A DNA stretch of 64,000 bases from Rhizobium sp. L51/94 (GTDB taxonomy: Bacteria > Pseudomonadota > Alphaproteobacteria > Rhizobiales > Rhizobiaceae), in contig NZ_CP072141.1 of assembly GCF_019355555.1 (NCBI RefSeq), positions 349,501 to 413,500 of the forward strand, given 5' to 3'. Both the position numbers and the translations under genes were made by a program. Position 1 is the first letter of the stretch. Each line of letters begins with the position of its first letter. The notes below the pieces were generated by a model. The model did not search any database. It was not told the DNA's origin and saw only the letters and a list, made by a program, of their open reading frames with translations. Below, piece by piece: positions 1-8,591 of the stretch.

Positions 1-251
1 TCCGCGAGGCCGGACTGCCGTTCCGCGACGCCCACCACGTCACTGGCCACGCCGTGGCGCTGGCGGAAAGCAAGGGCTGCGAACTGGCGGAACTTTCGCT
101 CGACGACCTCAAGGCCCTGAACGCGGCGATTACGGCCGAGATTTTCGACGTTCTGACCGTCGAAGCCTCGGTTGCCAGCCGCAAGAGCTTCGGCGGAACC
201 GCGCCCTCCGAAGTCCGCAAGCAGATCGCCTACTGGCGCGCCCGCAACTGA
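1..251 (+). CDS. argH: Argininosuccinate lyase, C-terminal fragment
   Basis: Only the last 82 codons are inside the window; the frame is open from base 3 and ends at a TGA at 249-251. The fragment carries the C-terminal signature of Arg[16 protein letters not shown], followed by the helical end [10 protein letters not shown] and a tail rich in charged residues. ArgH splits argininosuccinate into arginine and fumarate, the last step of arginine synthesis, in the cytoplasm as a homotetramer. The next genes downstream on the same strand are an LptM-like lipoprotein and lysA, an order common in Proteobacteria. Identity is firm from the motif and the gene order; nothing can be said about the missing N-terminus. 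Confidence 0.93.
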   Translation, partial: REAGLPFRDAHHVTGHAVALAESKGCELAELSLDDLKALNAAITAEIFDVLTVEASVASRKSFGGTAPSEVRKQIAYWRARN

Positions 252-354
252 CTGCACGGGCTGCAAGCCGCAACGCAACAATCAGGGTGCACAAGGCGCT
301 GAAACTTCGCTATGAAGGTCTGCCTGCCCGACGCCGCGCCTCAAGAGGAAATCG

Positions 355-549
355 ATGCAAATCAACGTGCCGCACATCATCCGCATGACCCTCGTGCTTT
401 CGCTCATGGGTCTCGCCACCGTTGCGTGCGGCCGCAAGGGCGATCTCGATCCGCCGAGCGTCAACGCCACCAAGGGCGGCGACACCTCGAAGCCGACCAA
501 GCAACCGGGTACGGCCGACAAGCCTTTCATCCTCGATCCGCTTCTTTAG
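355..549 (+). CDS. lptM: LptM-like small lipoprotein (YifL family)
   Basis: A 64-residue protein with a short positively charged start, a hydrophobic stretch and a lipobox LATVAC that puts the lipidated cysteine at residue 25, followed by GRKGDLDPP, the G-x-K-G-x-L-x-x-P pattern seen in LptM/YifL proteins. LptM assists maturation of the LptD-LptE lipopolysaccharide translocon at the outer membrane. The rest is a disordered Lys/Thr/Pro-rich tail ending in FILDPLL. An AAGAGGAAATCG sequence just upstream supplies the ribosome binding site. The gene sits between argH and lysA, 14 bases before the lysA start, which is the usual place. The function is by family and position; lipoprotein nature is seen directly. 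Confidence 0.8.
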   Translation: MQINVPHIIRMTLVLSLMGLATVACGRKGDLDPPSVNATKGGDTSKPTKQPGTADKPFILDPLL

Positions 550-563
550 AACAGGCAACCGCC

Positions 564-1832
564 GTGAACCATTTCCAGTATCGCGACGGCGTTCTCTACG
601 CCGAGGACGTTGCCGTTTCGAAGATCGCCGAGACGGTTGGCACGCCTTTCTACTGTTACTCCACGGCGACGCTCGAGCGGCATTACCGGGTGTTTTCGGA
701 AGCCTTCCACGGCGTCGATGCCATGGTCTGCTACGCGATGAAGGCCAATTCCAACCAGGCGGTGCTGAAGACGCTGGGCCGCCTCGGTGCTGGCGTCGAT
801 GTGGTATCCCTCGGCGAGCTCACACGGGCGCTGGCCGCCGGCATTCCGGCGGAACGCATCATGTTTTCCGGCGTCGGCAAGACCGCGCCTGAGATGGATG
901 CAGCTCTCGAGGCCGGCATCTACTGTTTCAACGTCGAATCCGAGCCGGAACTGGAAGTCCTGAACCAGCGCGCCGTCCGCGCCGGAAAAAGGGCGCCAGT
1001 CTCCTTCCGCATCAATCCCGATGTCGACGCCCGCACCCATGCGAAGATTTCGACGGGCAAGAAGGAAAACAAGTTCGGCATCTCCTATGAGCGTGCCCGC
1101 GCCGTCTATGCCCGCGCAGCCACCCTGCCGGGCATCGAGGTGACTGGCATCGACATGCATATCGGCAGCCAGATCACCGAGCTGCAGCCCTTCCAGGCGG
1201 CCTTCAAGCTGCTTCGCGAACTCGTCGAGACGCTGCGTGGCGAAGGCCATGCCATCCACCACGTCGACGTCGGCGGCGGGCTCGGCATTCCCTACCATGA
1301 CGACAACAATCCGCCGCCATCGCCGGACGCCTATGCCGAGATCGTCAGGAACGAGCTGAGCCAGCTGAACTGCCGTATCGTCACCGAGCCGGGCCGCCTG
1401 CTGGTCGGCAATGCCGGCATCCTCGTCACCGAGGTGATCTATGTGAAGGATGGCGGCGAAAAGAGCTTCGTCGTCGTCGATGCCGCCATGAACGACCTCA
1501 TTCGCCCGACGCTCTACGAGGCCTATCACGAGATCCGCCCGGTCGTCGTCACCGCCGCCAGCGCGCCGCGCATCAAGGCCGATGTCGTCGGCCCAGTCTG
1601 CGAGACCGGCGACTACCTGGCGCTCGACCGCGAGATGAGCATGCCGAAGCCCGGCGACCTGCTGGCCGTTTCCTCCGGCGGTGCCTACGGTGCCGTGCAG
1701 GCCGGCACCTACAATAGCCGGCTGCTGGTGCCCGAAGTGCTGGTCAAGGGCGACGAATTCCATGTCGTCAGACCGCGCCAGACCTATCAGGACTTGATCA
1801 ACCTCGATTCCCTGCCGGCCTGGCTTGCCTGA
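564..1832 (+). CDS. lysA: Diaminopimelate decarboxylase
   Basis: A 422-residue PLP enzyme that decarboxylates meso-diaminopimelate to L-lysine, the last step of lysine synthesis. The start is a GTG 14 bases after the lipoprotein gene; an earlier in-frame ATG at 312 would run through that gene and is rejected. Motifs in order: CYAMKAN with the PLP lysine at residue 60, HIGSQI, the glycine-rich phosphate loop VDVGGGLGIPY, EPGRLLVGNAG, CETGDYLALDRE with the active-site cysteine of the dimer partner, and SSGGAYG near the C-terminus with AGTYNSR. Length fits the family (about 420). It is probably cotranscribed with argH and the lipoprotein gene. Confidence 0.96.
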   Translation: MNHFQYRDGVLYAEDVAVSKIAETVGTPFYCYSTATLERHYRVFSEAFHGVDAMVCYAMKANSNQAVLKTLGRLGAGVDVVSLGELTRALAAGIPAERIMFSGVGKTAPEMDAALEAGIYCFNVESEPELEVLNQRAVRAGKRAPVSFRINPDVDARTHAKISTGKKENKFGISYERARAVYARAATLPGIEVTGIDMHIGSQITELQPFQAAFKLLRELVETLRGEGHAIHHVDVGGGLGIPYHDDNNPPPSPDAYAEIVRNELSQLNCRIVTEPGRLLVGNAGILVTEVIYVKDGGEKSFVVVDAAMNDLIRPTLYEAYHEIRPVVVTAASAPRIKADVVGPVCETGDYLALDREMSMPKPGDLLAVSSGGAYGAVQAGTYNSRLLVPEVLVKGDEFHVVRPRQTYQDLINLDSLPAWLA

Positions 1833-2083
1833 TCCCTTCTTCGAATTAAAGCAAAGACGCATGGAAAAACCGGCTTTGTCGTTGCACGCCCTCGTCTTCG
1901 CCACAAAGAATGCTATCCTTCCGCAAGCGCTGCTTCCTCGGAGGCGCTGGACCATGGGCGCTGCCTGCTGGGAACGGCGATGACGATGTGGGGCGTTTTC
2001 AGGCGGCGCAGGGTCGCCGGAGCAAATCTTCGCCCCGGGGATAAGCGTCGGCCAGCAACACCAGTTCGGGGAACAGCGAACCG

Positions 2084-4777
2084 ATGACCAATGCCAGCAA
2101 AGATAGGAAAGGCGCTTTTGCCTCCCGGCCGGCGCTCGCACGCCTGGTCGCGACCAAGCGTTTCCTGGCAAGAGCGGTACTCGTCTCCGAGCAGTTGCTG
2201 CCGATGTTGCTGCCCTTGGCATCAGTGGCTGCCCTCTATGTCTCCGCCTCATGGTTCGGTCTCTTCCGTATCTTGCCGACTGTCCCGAGGCTGGCGCTGC
2301 TGGGCATCTTCATCATCGCGCTCGTCGCCTCCTTCATTCCATTCCGCCGCCTGCGCTGGCCGACCGCTCTCGATGCCGACCGGTTGCTCGAAGAGCGCAA
2401 CGGCCTGTCGCATCAGCCGGTCGCGGTGCAGGAGGACGAACCTGCCTTCGAGACGCCATTCGCGCGAGCCCTCTGGCGCGAGCACCAGACACGCATGGCG
2501 GAACGGATCGCATCCCTCGATGCCGGCCTGCCGCGCCCCGATATCGCCCGCCACGACCCCTATGCGTTGCGTGCCCTCCCGGCCCTGCTGCTGGCGGTGG
2601 CCTTCGGCTATTCGATGTCGAACAGCGCCGGCACGCTGGGCGACGCCTTCGACCACCCTCTGGCGTCAACCAACGCCCCCGACCTGCGCATCGACGCCTG
2701 GGTGACCCCGCCCGCCTACACAGGCCAGCCGCCCGTCTACCTGACGGGCACGGCAGCCACTGCCGCCGGCGCGATCTCCGTCCCGCAATTTTCCGAACTG
2801 ACCGTCCGCGTTACCGGCGGTGCCGGCAGCGAAACGGTGCTGTTCCAGGACACCGGTAGCAAGAGCGGGACCGAGGTCGCCTTGCAGGAGGATGCGCCGG
2901 CTGCCAAGGCGGGTTCGCCCACGGCTCAAACGCCGCCTGCCGCTGCCGATGCCACCGAAGCCGCGGCGCGGACCCATCAGATGAAGCTCGACAAGGGCGG
3001 CACGCTCTCGGTCAACGGCCGGCAATGGGCGTTCAACGTGCTCGCCGACAAGCCGCCGGAAATCGTCTTCGACGGATTGCCGCACGCGACCGTCAACGGG
3101 GCCCTCGAAATCGGCTTCAAGGCGAAGGACGACTACGGCGTGGACGAAGCCCACGCTGAAATCGTACCCGTCGATGCCGACCCGCAGGCAACGCCGCTCT
3201 ATGCGGTGCCGGACTACAAGTTCGAGTTTTCCCGCCGCAACCGCAAGGACGTCAAGGGGCTCGGCAGCCACGACCTGACCCAGGATCCGCTGGCCGGAAA
3301 GCGCGTCCGGATCACGCTTGTTGCCCGCGATGGCGCCGGCCAGACCGGTCGCAGCCCGCCGCACGAGATGACCATGCCGGCCCGCAACTTCAACGAACCG
3401 CTGGCCGGTGCCGTCGCCGAGCAACGGCAGGTGTTCGCGCTCGACACCCGCAAGATGCCGGATGCGATCCAGCTGAACGAAGCGCTGACGATCCGCGCCG
3501 ACGAGACCGTGCCGAACCTCACCCACTACCTGCTGCTGCAATCGGCGCAGGCACGCATGCGGCTTGCCCATGACGATGCGTCTCTGAAGGATACCGCCGA
3601 CTATCTCTGGCAGATCGCGCTCGGCATGGAGGACGGACAGCTTTCGGATGCCGAGAAGCAATTGCGCGACGCCCAGCAGAAACTCTCGGAGGCGCTGCAG
3701 CGCAACGCTCCGGATTCGGAGATCAAGAAGCTCACCGACGAATTGCGCAAGGCAATGGACGGCTACATGAAGGAGCTGGCGCAGCGCATGCAGAACGCGC
3801 CAAACCAGCCGAACCAGAAGAATGCGAGGGTTTTGCGCCAGCAGGATCTCGAGCGGATGATGGACCAGATCGAGAACCTTGCCCGCTCCGGCAACCGCGA
3901 TGCGGCCCAACAGATGCTGTCCGAACTGCAGCGGATGATGAATAACATGCAGGCAGGCCGACCGCAGCAGGGACAGCAACAGCAAGGCAAGGACGACAGC
4001 AAGGGCCGCCAGCAGATGGACAAGCTCGGCCAGATCCTGCGCGAGCAGCAGAAGCTGATGGACAAGACCTTCAAGCTCGACCAGGCCATGCGCAACAAGA
4101 TGCAGAGCGGCGATCCGAACGAGGATATGGACCCCTTTGCCCAGCCGATGCCAGGCCCGCAGGGGCAGCAGCCGCCGGGACAAGAGCAGCCGCAGCAGGG
4201 GCAGCAACCGCAGGATCCGCAGCAGGGCCAAGGCCAGCAGAAGGCGCAGTCGCCGGAAGACGACATGACGGAAGACCAGCTGCGCGATGCACTGAAGGCC
4301 TTGAAGGAGCAGCAGAACACTCTGGAAAAGCAGCTCGGCGAATTGCAGAAGGGTCTCGGGGAGATGGGCGTCAAGCCGGGCCCGGGCTTTGGCCAGGCAC
4401 AGCGGGAAATGCAAGGCGCCGGCGGCGCGCTCGGCAAGGGCGATGGCGAGAAGGCGACGCAGGGCCAGGGCCGCGCTCTGGAAGCGCTACGCCAGGGTGC
4501 CCGCGACATGCTCAACCAGATGATGCAGGCGCAGCAGGGACAAGGCCAAGGGCAGCAGCAGGGCCAGGGTCCGGGCAATCCGGGAGGCCGGGATCCGCTT
4601 GGGCGCGCCACGGCAGACGGCAACGGTCCGCTCGACGACGGCAACACCAAGATCCCGGACCAGATCGACGCCCAGAGGGCCCGCGAAATCCTCGACGCGA
4701 TCCGCCAGCGACTCGGCAACAATCCGACCCAGGAAGAAGAACGGCGCTATCTGGAGCGGCTGCTCGACATCCAGTAG
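2084..4777 (+). CDS. TIGR02302 family (DUF4175) large membrane protein
   Basis: An 897-residue protein of the rhizobial TIGR02302 family, whose biochemical role is unknown. Two hydrophobic helices lie in the first 90 residues (around 30-55 and 65-85) and a third at about 165-185. A beta-rich middle part resembles DUF4175, and from about residue 500 to the end there is long helical, strongly Gln-rich and low-complexity sequence with many Gln-Gly-Gln repeats, ending in a charged segment ARAREILDAIRQRL-like. This layout (membrane anchor, periplasmic body, Q-rich coiled tail) suggests an envelope structural role, which is inference. It follows lysA after a 251-base gap in which I see no gene. The start ATG has only a weak purine stretch upstream. 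Confidence 0.85.
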   Translation: MTNASKDRKGAFASRPALARLVATKRFLARAVLVSEQLLPMLLPLASVAALYVSASWFGLFRILPTVPRLALLGIFIIALVASFIPFRRLRWPTALDADRLLEERNGLSHQPVAVQEDEPAFETPFARALWREHQTRMAERIASLDAGLPRPDIARHDPYALRALPALLLAVAFGYSMSNSAGTLGDAFDHPLASTNAPDLRIDAWVTPPAYTGQPPVYLTGTAATAAGAISVPQFSELTVRVTGGAGSETVLFQDTGSKSGTEVALQEDAPAAKAGSPTAQTPPAAADATEAAARTHQMKLDKGGTLSVNGRQWAFNVLADKPPEIVFDGLPHATVNGALEIGFKAKDDYGVDEAHAEIVPVDADPQATPLYAVPDYKFEFSRRNRKDVKGLGSHDLTQDPLAGKRVRITLVARDGAGQTGRSPPHEMTMPARNFNEPLAGAVAEQRQVFALDTRKMPDAIQLNEALTIRADETVPNLTHYLLLQSAQARMRLAHDDASLKDTADYLWQIALGMEDGQLSDAEKQLRDAQQKLSEALQRNAPDSEIKKLTDELRKAMDGYMKELAQRMQNAPNQPNQKNARVLRQQDLERMMDQIENLARSGNRDAAQQMLSELQRMMNNMQAGRPQQGQQQQGKDDSKGRQQMDKLGQILREQQKLMDKTFKLDQAMRNKMQSGDPNEDMDPFAQPMPGPQGQQPPGQEQPQQGQQPQDPQQGQGQQKAQSPEDDMTEDQLRDALKALKEQQNTLEKQLGELQKGLGEMGVKPGPGFGQAQREMQGAGGALGKGDGEKATQGQGRALEALRQGARDMLNQMMQAQQGQGQGQQQGQGPGNPGGRDPLGRATADGNGPLDDGNTKIPDQIDAQRAREILDAIRQRLGNNPTQEEERRYLERLLDIQ

Positions 4778-4835
4778 AAGACGCGACCCTCACCATGCGA
4801 ACCGATATCGGCCTCGGGGGTGGCGAGGCGTGGCG

Positions 4836-5195
4836 TCAGGCGGCAAGCGCCAGCGCAACGGCCTTGCGGATGTCCGGCAGGGCAAAGGGCTTGGAGACAA
4901 CGTCAACGATCTTTTCCATGAGGTCGTCGGCGCGTTCGCGCTGTTCGGCATAGCCGGTCATCAGCAGGATCTTCATGTCCGGCCAGTGCGAAGACGCCTG
5001 GTGCGCCAGCTCTATGCCATCCATCACGGGCATGCGGATATCCGACAGCAAAAGATCGAAGCCGCCGCCCTGCAGCTTCTCCAGTCCCTCGGCGCCATCG
5101 GCCGCTTCTTCCGTTTCGTGACCGTCCATGCGCAACGCGCGAGCGACGAACCGGCGCAGCGAATCTTCGTCTTCGGTGATTAGAATTCTTGCCAT
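4836..5195 (-). CDS. CpdR-like single-domain response regulator
   Basis: A 119-residue receiver domain with no output domain. Seen residues: acidic pocket E8-D9, phospho-acceptor D52 in LLLSDIRMP, T80 in LLMTGYAE and K102 in SKPF, a complete phosphorylation site. Stand-alone receivers of this kind include CpdR, which controls ClpXP proteolysis in the alphaproteobacterial cell cycle, and DivK. This one differs from the classical rhizobial CpdR1 sequence as I remember it, so I call it only CpdR-like. The ATG at 5195 is preferred because GGAG lies 8 bases upstream; the ATG at 5201 would be only 2 bases away from it. It lies between hpt and the TIGR02302 gene and is probably read alone. Confidence 0.75.
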   Translation of the reverse strand: MARILITEDEDSLRRFVARALRMDGHETEEAADGAEGLEKLQGGGFDLLLSDIRMPVMDGIELAHQASSHWPDMKILLMTGYAEQRERADDLMEKIVDVVSKPFALPDIRKAVALALAA

Positions 5196-5328
5196 GTGCA
5201 TCGCTCCGTCGGACGGTCATGTCCCTGGCAGCGAAATCACCAGACTTTCCTTTGCGATCGGTAAACGGCACGCCGAAGAACCGGTCGCATGGTTAACAAG
5301 GCGTCTGTGACAGGCGCCCCGAAATGGC

Positions 5329-5871
5329 TCAGGCGTCGCCGGTAACGACACCGACGAAAGGCAATTCGCGGAAGGCATAGGCGACGTCCATGCCGTATCC
5401 GACAACGAAATAATCCGGGCATTCGAAGCCGACATACTCGGCCTCGATCTTTTCCTGGCGCTTGACGCTCTTGTCGAGCAGCACAGCCACCGAAACATTT
5501 CTGGCGCCACGCTCATAAAGCATTTCCTTGGCGAACCGCAGCGTCCGGCCGGATTCGAGGATGTCGTCGATCAGCAGCACGTCCCGGTCGCGCACGTCGC
5601 TGTCGATATCCTTGACGATCCTGACACCCTGCGACACCGTTCCGGTGCCGTAGCTGGAGAGGGTGACGAACTCGACCTCGGGCGCCAGCCCGGTATCGTG
5701 CAGCGCCCGCAGCAGGTCGGCGGCGAAGATGAATGAGCCCTTGAGGATGGCAATGACCAGCAGGTCCTTGGTCGGTCCCTTGGCGATCTCGGCGGCCAGT
5801 TCGAGATTGCGTGCGGCAATCTGCGCGGCGGTGAAAAGCGGCTCGATGTTTTTTCCGCGAACGACTGGCAT
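5329..5871 (-). CDS. hpt: Hypoxanthine phosphoribosyltransferase
   Basis: A 180-residue type I phosphoribosyltransferase that joins hypoxanthine (and often guanine) to PRPP to make IMP/GMP in purine salvage. The PRPP-binding loop DVLLIDDILESGRTL covers residues about 97-111. LKGSFIF near residue 43-49 and the SSYG flexible loop near 72-75 match the HPRT subclass rather than other transferases. The base-pocket sequence PDYFVVGYGMD is near the C-terminus. Length is normal for bacterial HPRTs (about 175-180). The gene lies on the minus strand upstream of the response regulator, separated by 133 bases with no evident terminator. Confidence 0.92.
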   Translation of the reverse strand: MPVVRGKNIEPLFTAAQIAARNLELAAEIAKGPTKDLLVIAILKGSFIFAADLLRALHDTGLAPEVEFVTLSSYGTGTVSQGVRIVKDIDSDVRDRDVLLIDDILESGRTLRFAKEMLYERGARNVSVAVLLDKSVKRQEKIEAEYVGFECPDYFVVGYGMDVAYAFRELPFVGVVTGDA

Positions 5872-5938
5872 GGTCGGCAGGCTCCCTGGGCATCATCGGC
5901 GGAAGGCCCGCCGGTTGGAGCAACAGCCGTTAGCACAA

Positions 5939-6637
5939 TCACCGCCCGTCGGCACCCGCCTGGACAAAGGAAAGCCGAACCTCTGGCATTTTTTCGCCTT
6001 GGTGCGGCAATCGCGCCGAAAAGCCACGGCTCTCGCCTCCGCCGATCCGCTCGCTGGGTGGCGCAATCATCACGCTCGCCAGCAACTGGTCGCCATCATA
6101 GAGATCGGCCCGGATTTCCGGCAAGGAGCGACCGGCGGCGGTGACATTGTCGATGATGCCGTTGAGTACGAGGATATGCATGCCGTTGGCATCGCGCGGC
6201 GTCAGCGAGACATGGGTGAACTGCAAGGGTGCTGCAGCGATCGGCGGGACCCGCACCGGCGCTTCCGCCAGGCCCGAAAAACCGCCGACCAGACCGAACA
6301 CCAGCACGAAAAGCGCCACGATCAACACCGCGAAGCTGCGACCGGACGCCCGTTGCAGCCAGCTTTCGCCGGCGCGCATGAAATAGACGCCCGCCGACAG
6401 GAGAGCGGCAGATGCCATGCCCTTGCGCGGCTGCGGATGATGGCGCCTGTGATTGTCGTTACCGCTGCGGGCCGAAAAATTGTTGCTACGGCCCGGCTGG
6501 ACGATGACGAATTCGGCGTCGACGATATCGTCCGACCGCTCGAAACGGCGAAGTGATCGCGTTGGCTGTTGCGCCTCGGGCGGGATCAGATCATAAGCCA
6601 GTCCCGTCTGATGGTGGCGATTGCGAAATGCGCCCAT
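5939..6637 (-). CDS. Conserved single-span membrane protein of unknown function, divergent from ftsE
   Basis: A 232-residue protein with an Arg/His-rich cytoplasmic N-terminal region of about 100 residues, one strong transmembrane helix (SFAVLIVALFVLVFGLVGGF) and an exported C-terminal domain of about 90 residues. That domain has the beta-sandwich look of DUF3426/FxLYD proteins (ILVLNGIIDNVTAAGRSLPEI, then LYDGDQLL). DUF3426 proteins often start with a zinc ribbon; none is seen here. The ATG at 6637 has GAGG 8 bases upstream, which is why upstream starts at 6664 and 6742 are not used. It is divergent from ftsE across a 206-base region holding an inverted repeat. The role is unknown; envelope stress or division are guesses only from position. 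Confidence 0.65.
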   Translation of the reverse strand: MGAFRNRHHQTGLAYDLIPPEAQQPTRSLRRFERSDDIVDAEFVIVQPGRSNNFSARSGNDNHRRHHPQPRKGMASAALLSAGVYFMRAGESWLQRASGRSFAVLIVALFVLVFGLVGGFSGLAEAPVRVPPIAAAPLQFTHVSLTPRDANGMHILVLNGIIDNVTAAGRSLPEIRADLYDGDQLLASVMIAPPSERIGGGESRGFSARLPHQGEKMPEVRLSFVQAGADGR

Positions 6638-6786
6638 GGTGACGTCCTCTGTGGTGATCCACATCGTTTCATCGGCGCCGGCAAACGGGCCATTGAAAGG
6701 AATCCCACCTAGAAGTAAATTTGAATGGTTAATGCTTCGCAAAGATGGTCGCCGAAGCAGCTTGGGGCCGGCAAACTTTACGGTCC

Positions 6787-6805
6787 GTTAACCCTGTTGG
6801 TTAAC
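6787..6805. promoter_or_regulatory. Inverted repeat in the ftsE upstream region
   Basis: GTTAACC, five bases (CTGTT), then GGTTAAC form a perfect 7-bp inverted repeat 38 bases before the ftsE start codon. It contains two TTAA boxes, but they are 9 bases apart, whereas the CtrA consensus is TTAA-N7-TTAA, so it is not a standard CtrA site. It may be an operator or part of the ftsE promoter or leader. Confidence 0.4.
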
Positions 6806-6843
6806 AAGTCAGCGATCGAAACCGCGGAAGACTGGGCTGCCCG

Positions 6844-7503
6844 TTGATTCATTTTGAAAACGTCGGTTTGCGTTACGGCATGGGCCCGGAGATTCTCCGG
6901 GACATGACCTTCGACATTCCGAAAAAGTCCTTCCAGTTCCTGACCGGCCCCTCGGGCGCCGGCAAGACGACGCTTTTGCGTCTTCTCTTCATGTCGCTGC
7001 AGCCCACACGCGGCCTGATCCGCATGTTCGGCCGGGACATTTCCGCCATTCCCCATAGCGAGCTGCCGCTGCTGCGTCGGCGAGTCGGGATCGTTTTCCA
7101 GGATTTCCGCCTGCTCGACCATCTCACCACCTATGAGAACGTGGCCCTGCCCTTGAGGGTCCGCGGCAAGGACGAGAGCTCCTATCGCAACGATGTGCTC
7201 GAATTGCTGAAATGGGTCGGCCTCGGCGAGCGTATAAACGTGCTGCCGCCAGTTCTGTCCGGCGGCGAAAAGCAACGTGCCGCCATCGCCCGCGCACTGA
7301 TCGACCGACCGGAAATCCTGCTCGCAGACGAGCCCACTGGCAATGTCGATCCGCCGATGGCCCGCCGGCTGCTCAATCTCTTCCTCGAGTTGAACCGGCT
7401 CGGCACCGCCGTCGTCATCGCCACCCATGACCTGACGCTGATGGACCAGGTCGAAGCGCGACGCATGATCCTCTCCGAGGGGCATCTCGACATCTATGAT
7501 TGA
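6844..7503 (+). CDS. ftsE: Cell division ATP-binding protein FtsE
   Basis: A 219-residue ABC ATPase. It shows Walker A GPSGAGKTT (lysine 41), Q-loop FQDFRLL near 85-91, signature LSGGEKQR near 138-145, Walker B ILLADEP near 158-164 and the switch histidine in ATHD (195). PTRGLIRMFGRDIS and the short length are typical of FtsE. With FtsX it couples ATP hydrolysis at the divisome to peptidoglycan hydrolase activation. The start codon is TTG at 6844; no in-frame ATG lies near, and the family N-terminus MIHFENVGLRYG begins exactly here. The Shine-Dalgarno match is poor, so initiation may be weak. The stop overlaps ftsX by 8 bases. Confidence 0.95.
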   Translation: MIHFENVGLRYGMGPEILRDMTFDIPKKSFQFLTGPSGAGKTTLLRLLFMSLQPTRGLIRMFGRDISAIPHSELPLLRRRVGIVFQDFRLLDHLTTYENVALPLRVRGKDESSYRNDVLELLKWVGLGERINVLPPVLSGGEKQRAAIARALIDRPEILLADEPTGNVDPPMARRLLNLFLELNRLGTAVVIATHDLTLMDQVEARRMILSEGHLDIYD

Positions 7504-8515
7504 ACCTGATGTCCCCAGCAAGCAGGCGCGTCCGGACGCGCAGACGCCAGCCGAAACGAGGCGGCCGGCAATGCGCGTGCGCCCGACTGGGCCGATCGTT
7601 CCGTCCTCGAACATCCAGGGCAATGCGCTGATGGTGGTGATTGCCATCATGGCTTTCCTCGCCTGCCTGACACTCGGCGCCGTCAGCATGGTACGCTCAA
7701 CGGCTGCCAGTTGGGAAAGCCAGATCGCCCGCGAAATCACGATCCAGATCAAGCCTGACGACGACCTCGACATGGAGAAGGCGCTGGTCAAGGCCCGCGA
7801 TATCGCCATGACCTTTGTCGGCACCAAGACCGGGCAGATCGTCGACGAGGCCGCGACCGCCCGCCTGCTGGAGCCGTGGCTCGGCTCGGGCCTCGATCTC
7901 AAGGAACTGCCCGTGCCCCGGCTGGTCATCGTCACCATCGACGAAACCCACCCGCCGGATTTCGAGGCGATGCGCGCATTGCTGAAGGACGCGATCCCGC
8001 AGGCCTCGCTCGACGACCACCGCACCTGGGTCGACCGGCTGGTGTCGATGGCCCACACCACGGTCATGATCGGTACCGGCATCCTGCTGCTGGTGTTCAC
8101 GGCTATGGTGCTGACGGTGGTCTTTGCCACACGGGGCGCACTGTCCGGCAATCGTCACATCGTCGAGGTGCTGCATTTCGTCGGCGCCGAAAGCGCTTTC
8201 GTAGCCAAGGAATTCCAGAAGCATTTCCTGAAAATCAGCTTCAAGGGCTCCGCGGTCGGCAGTGCCTTGGCGGCGCTTTTCTTTGCCGCCGCAGGCTTGC
8301 TGCAGAGCCACACGATCGCCACCCCGCAGACCGACCAGGCGACGGCACTGTTCGGCACCTTCTCGGTCGGCGCACTCGGCTATCTCGGCATTTTCGCGAC
8401 GATGGTAATCATCGCACTGCTGACGACGGTCACCGCGCGGTTTACGGTGATGCGAACCATATACGAGATCGACCAGATCCGATCGGACCCGAGCAGGAGC
8501 GATAATGCGACCTGA
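7496..8515 (+). CDS. ftsX: Cell division protein FtsX, ABC permease subunit
   Basis: A 339-residue membrane partner of FtsE. It has a Pro/Arg-rich cytoplasmic N-terminus of about 40 residues, a first transmembrane helix at about 44-66, a large periplasmic loop of some 120 residues, then three further helices near 190-215, 250-270 and 285-315. Four spans with the loop after helix 1 is the FtsX topology; the loop is where FtsX contacts murein hydrolase activators. RGALSGNRHIVEVLHFVGAE matches the conserved cytoplasmic loop that touches FtsE. The 8-base overlap with ftsE (ATGATTGA) points to translational coupling. Confidence 0.93.
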   Translation: MIEPDVPSKQARPDAQTPAETRRPAMRVRPTGPIVPSSNIQGNALMVVIAIMAFLACLTLGAVSMVRSTAASWESQIAREITIQIKPDDDLDMEKALVKARDIAMTFVGTKTGQIVDEAATARLLEPWLGSGLDLKELPVPRLVIVTIDETHPPDFEAMRALLKDAIPQASLDDHRTWVDRLVSMAHTTVMIGTGILLLVFTAMVLTVVFATRGALSGNRHIVEVLHFVGAESAFVAKEFQKHFLKISFKGSAVGSALAALFFAAAGLLQSHTIATPQTDQATALFGTFSVGALGYLGIFATMVIIALLTTVTARFTVMRTIYEIDQIRSDPSRSDNAT

Positions 8516-8591
8516 GCTTAAAACTATGACTGATCTGCCATCAAACGGCCCGGACACAGCCCTAGTCTGGCGGAACTGACGTTTGGCAACC

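Noticed and set aside
1971..1997. GGAAC...CGTT resembling a general stress promoter before the TIGR02302 gene
   Set aside because: The spacer is 18 bases, outside the 16-17 expected for this form of the consensus, and no independent support exists.
546..2252. 568-residue open frame on the minus strand
   Set aside because: It runs exactly antisense to lysA, has no family motif, and reflects the high GC third-position bias of the real gene.
2666..4414. 582-residue open frame on the minus strand
   Set aside because: Antisense shadow of the TIGR02302 gene; its Leu-rich composition is the complement of the Gln-rich repeats.
6788..6804. CtrA binding site before ftsE
   Set aside because: The two TTAA boxes are 9 bases apart rather than 7; kept only as an inverted repeat.
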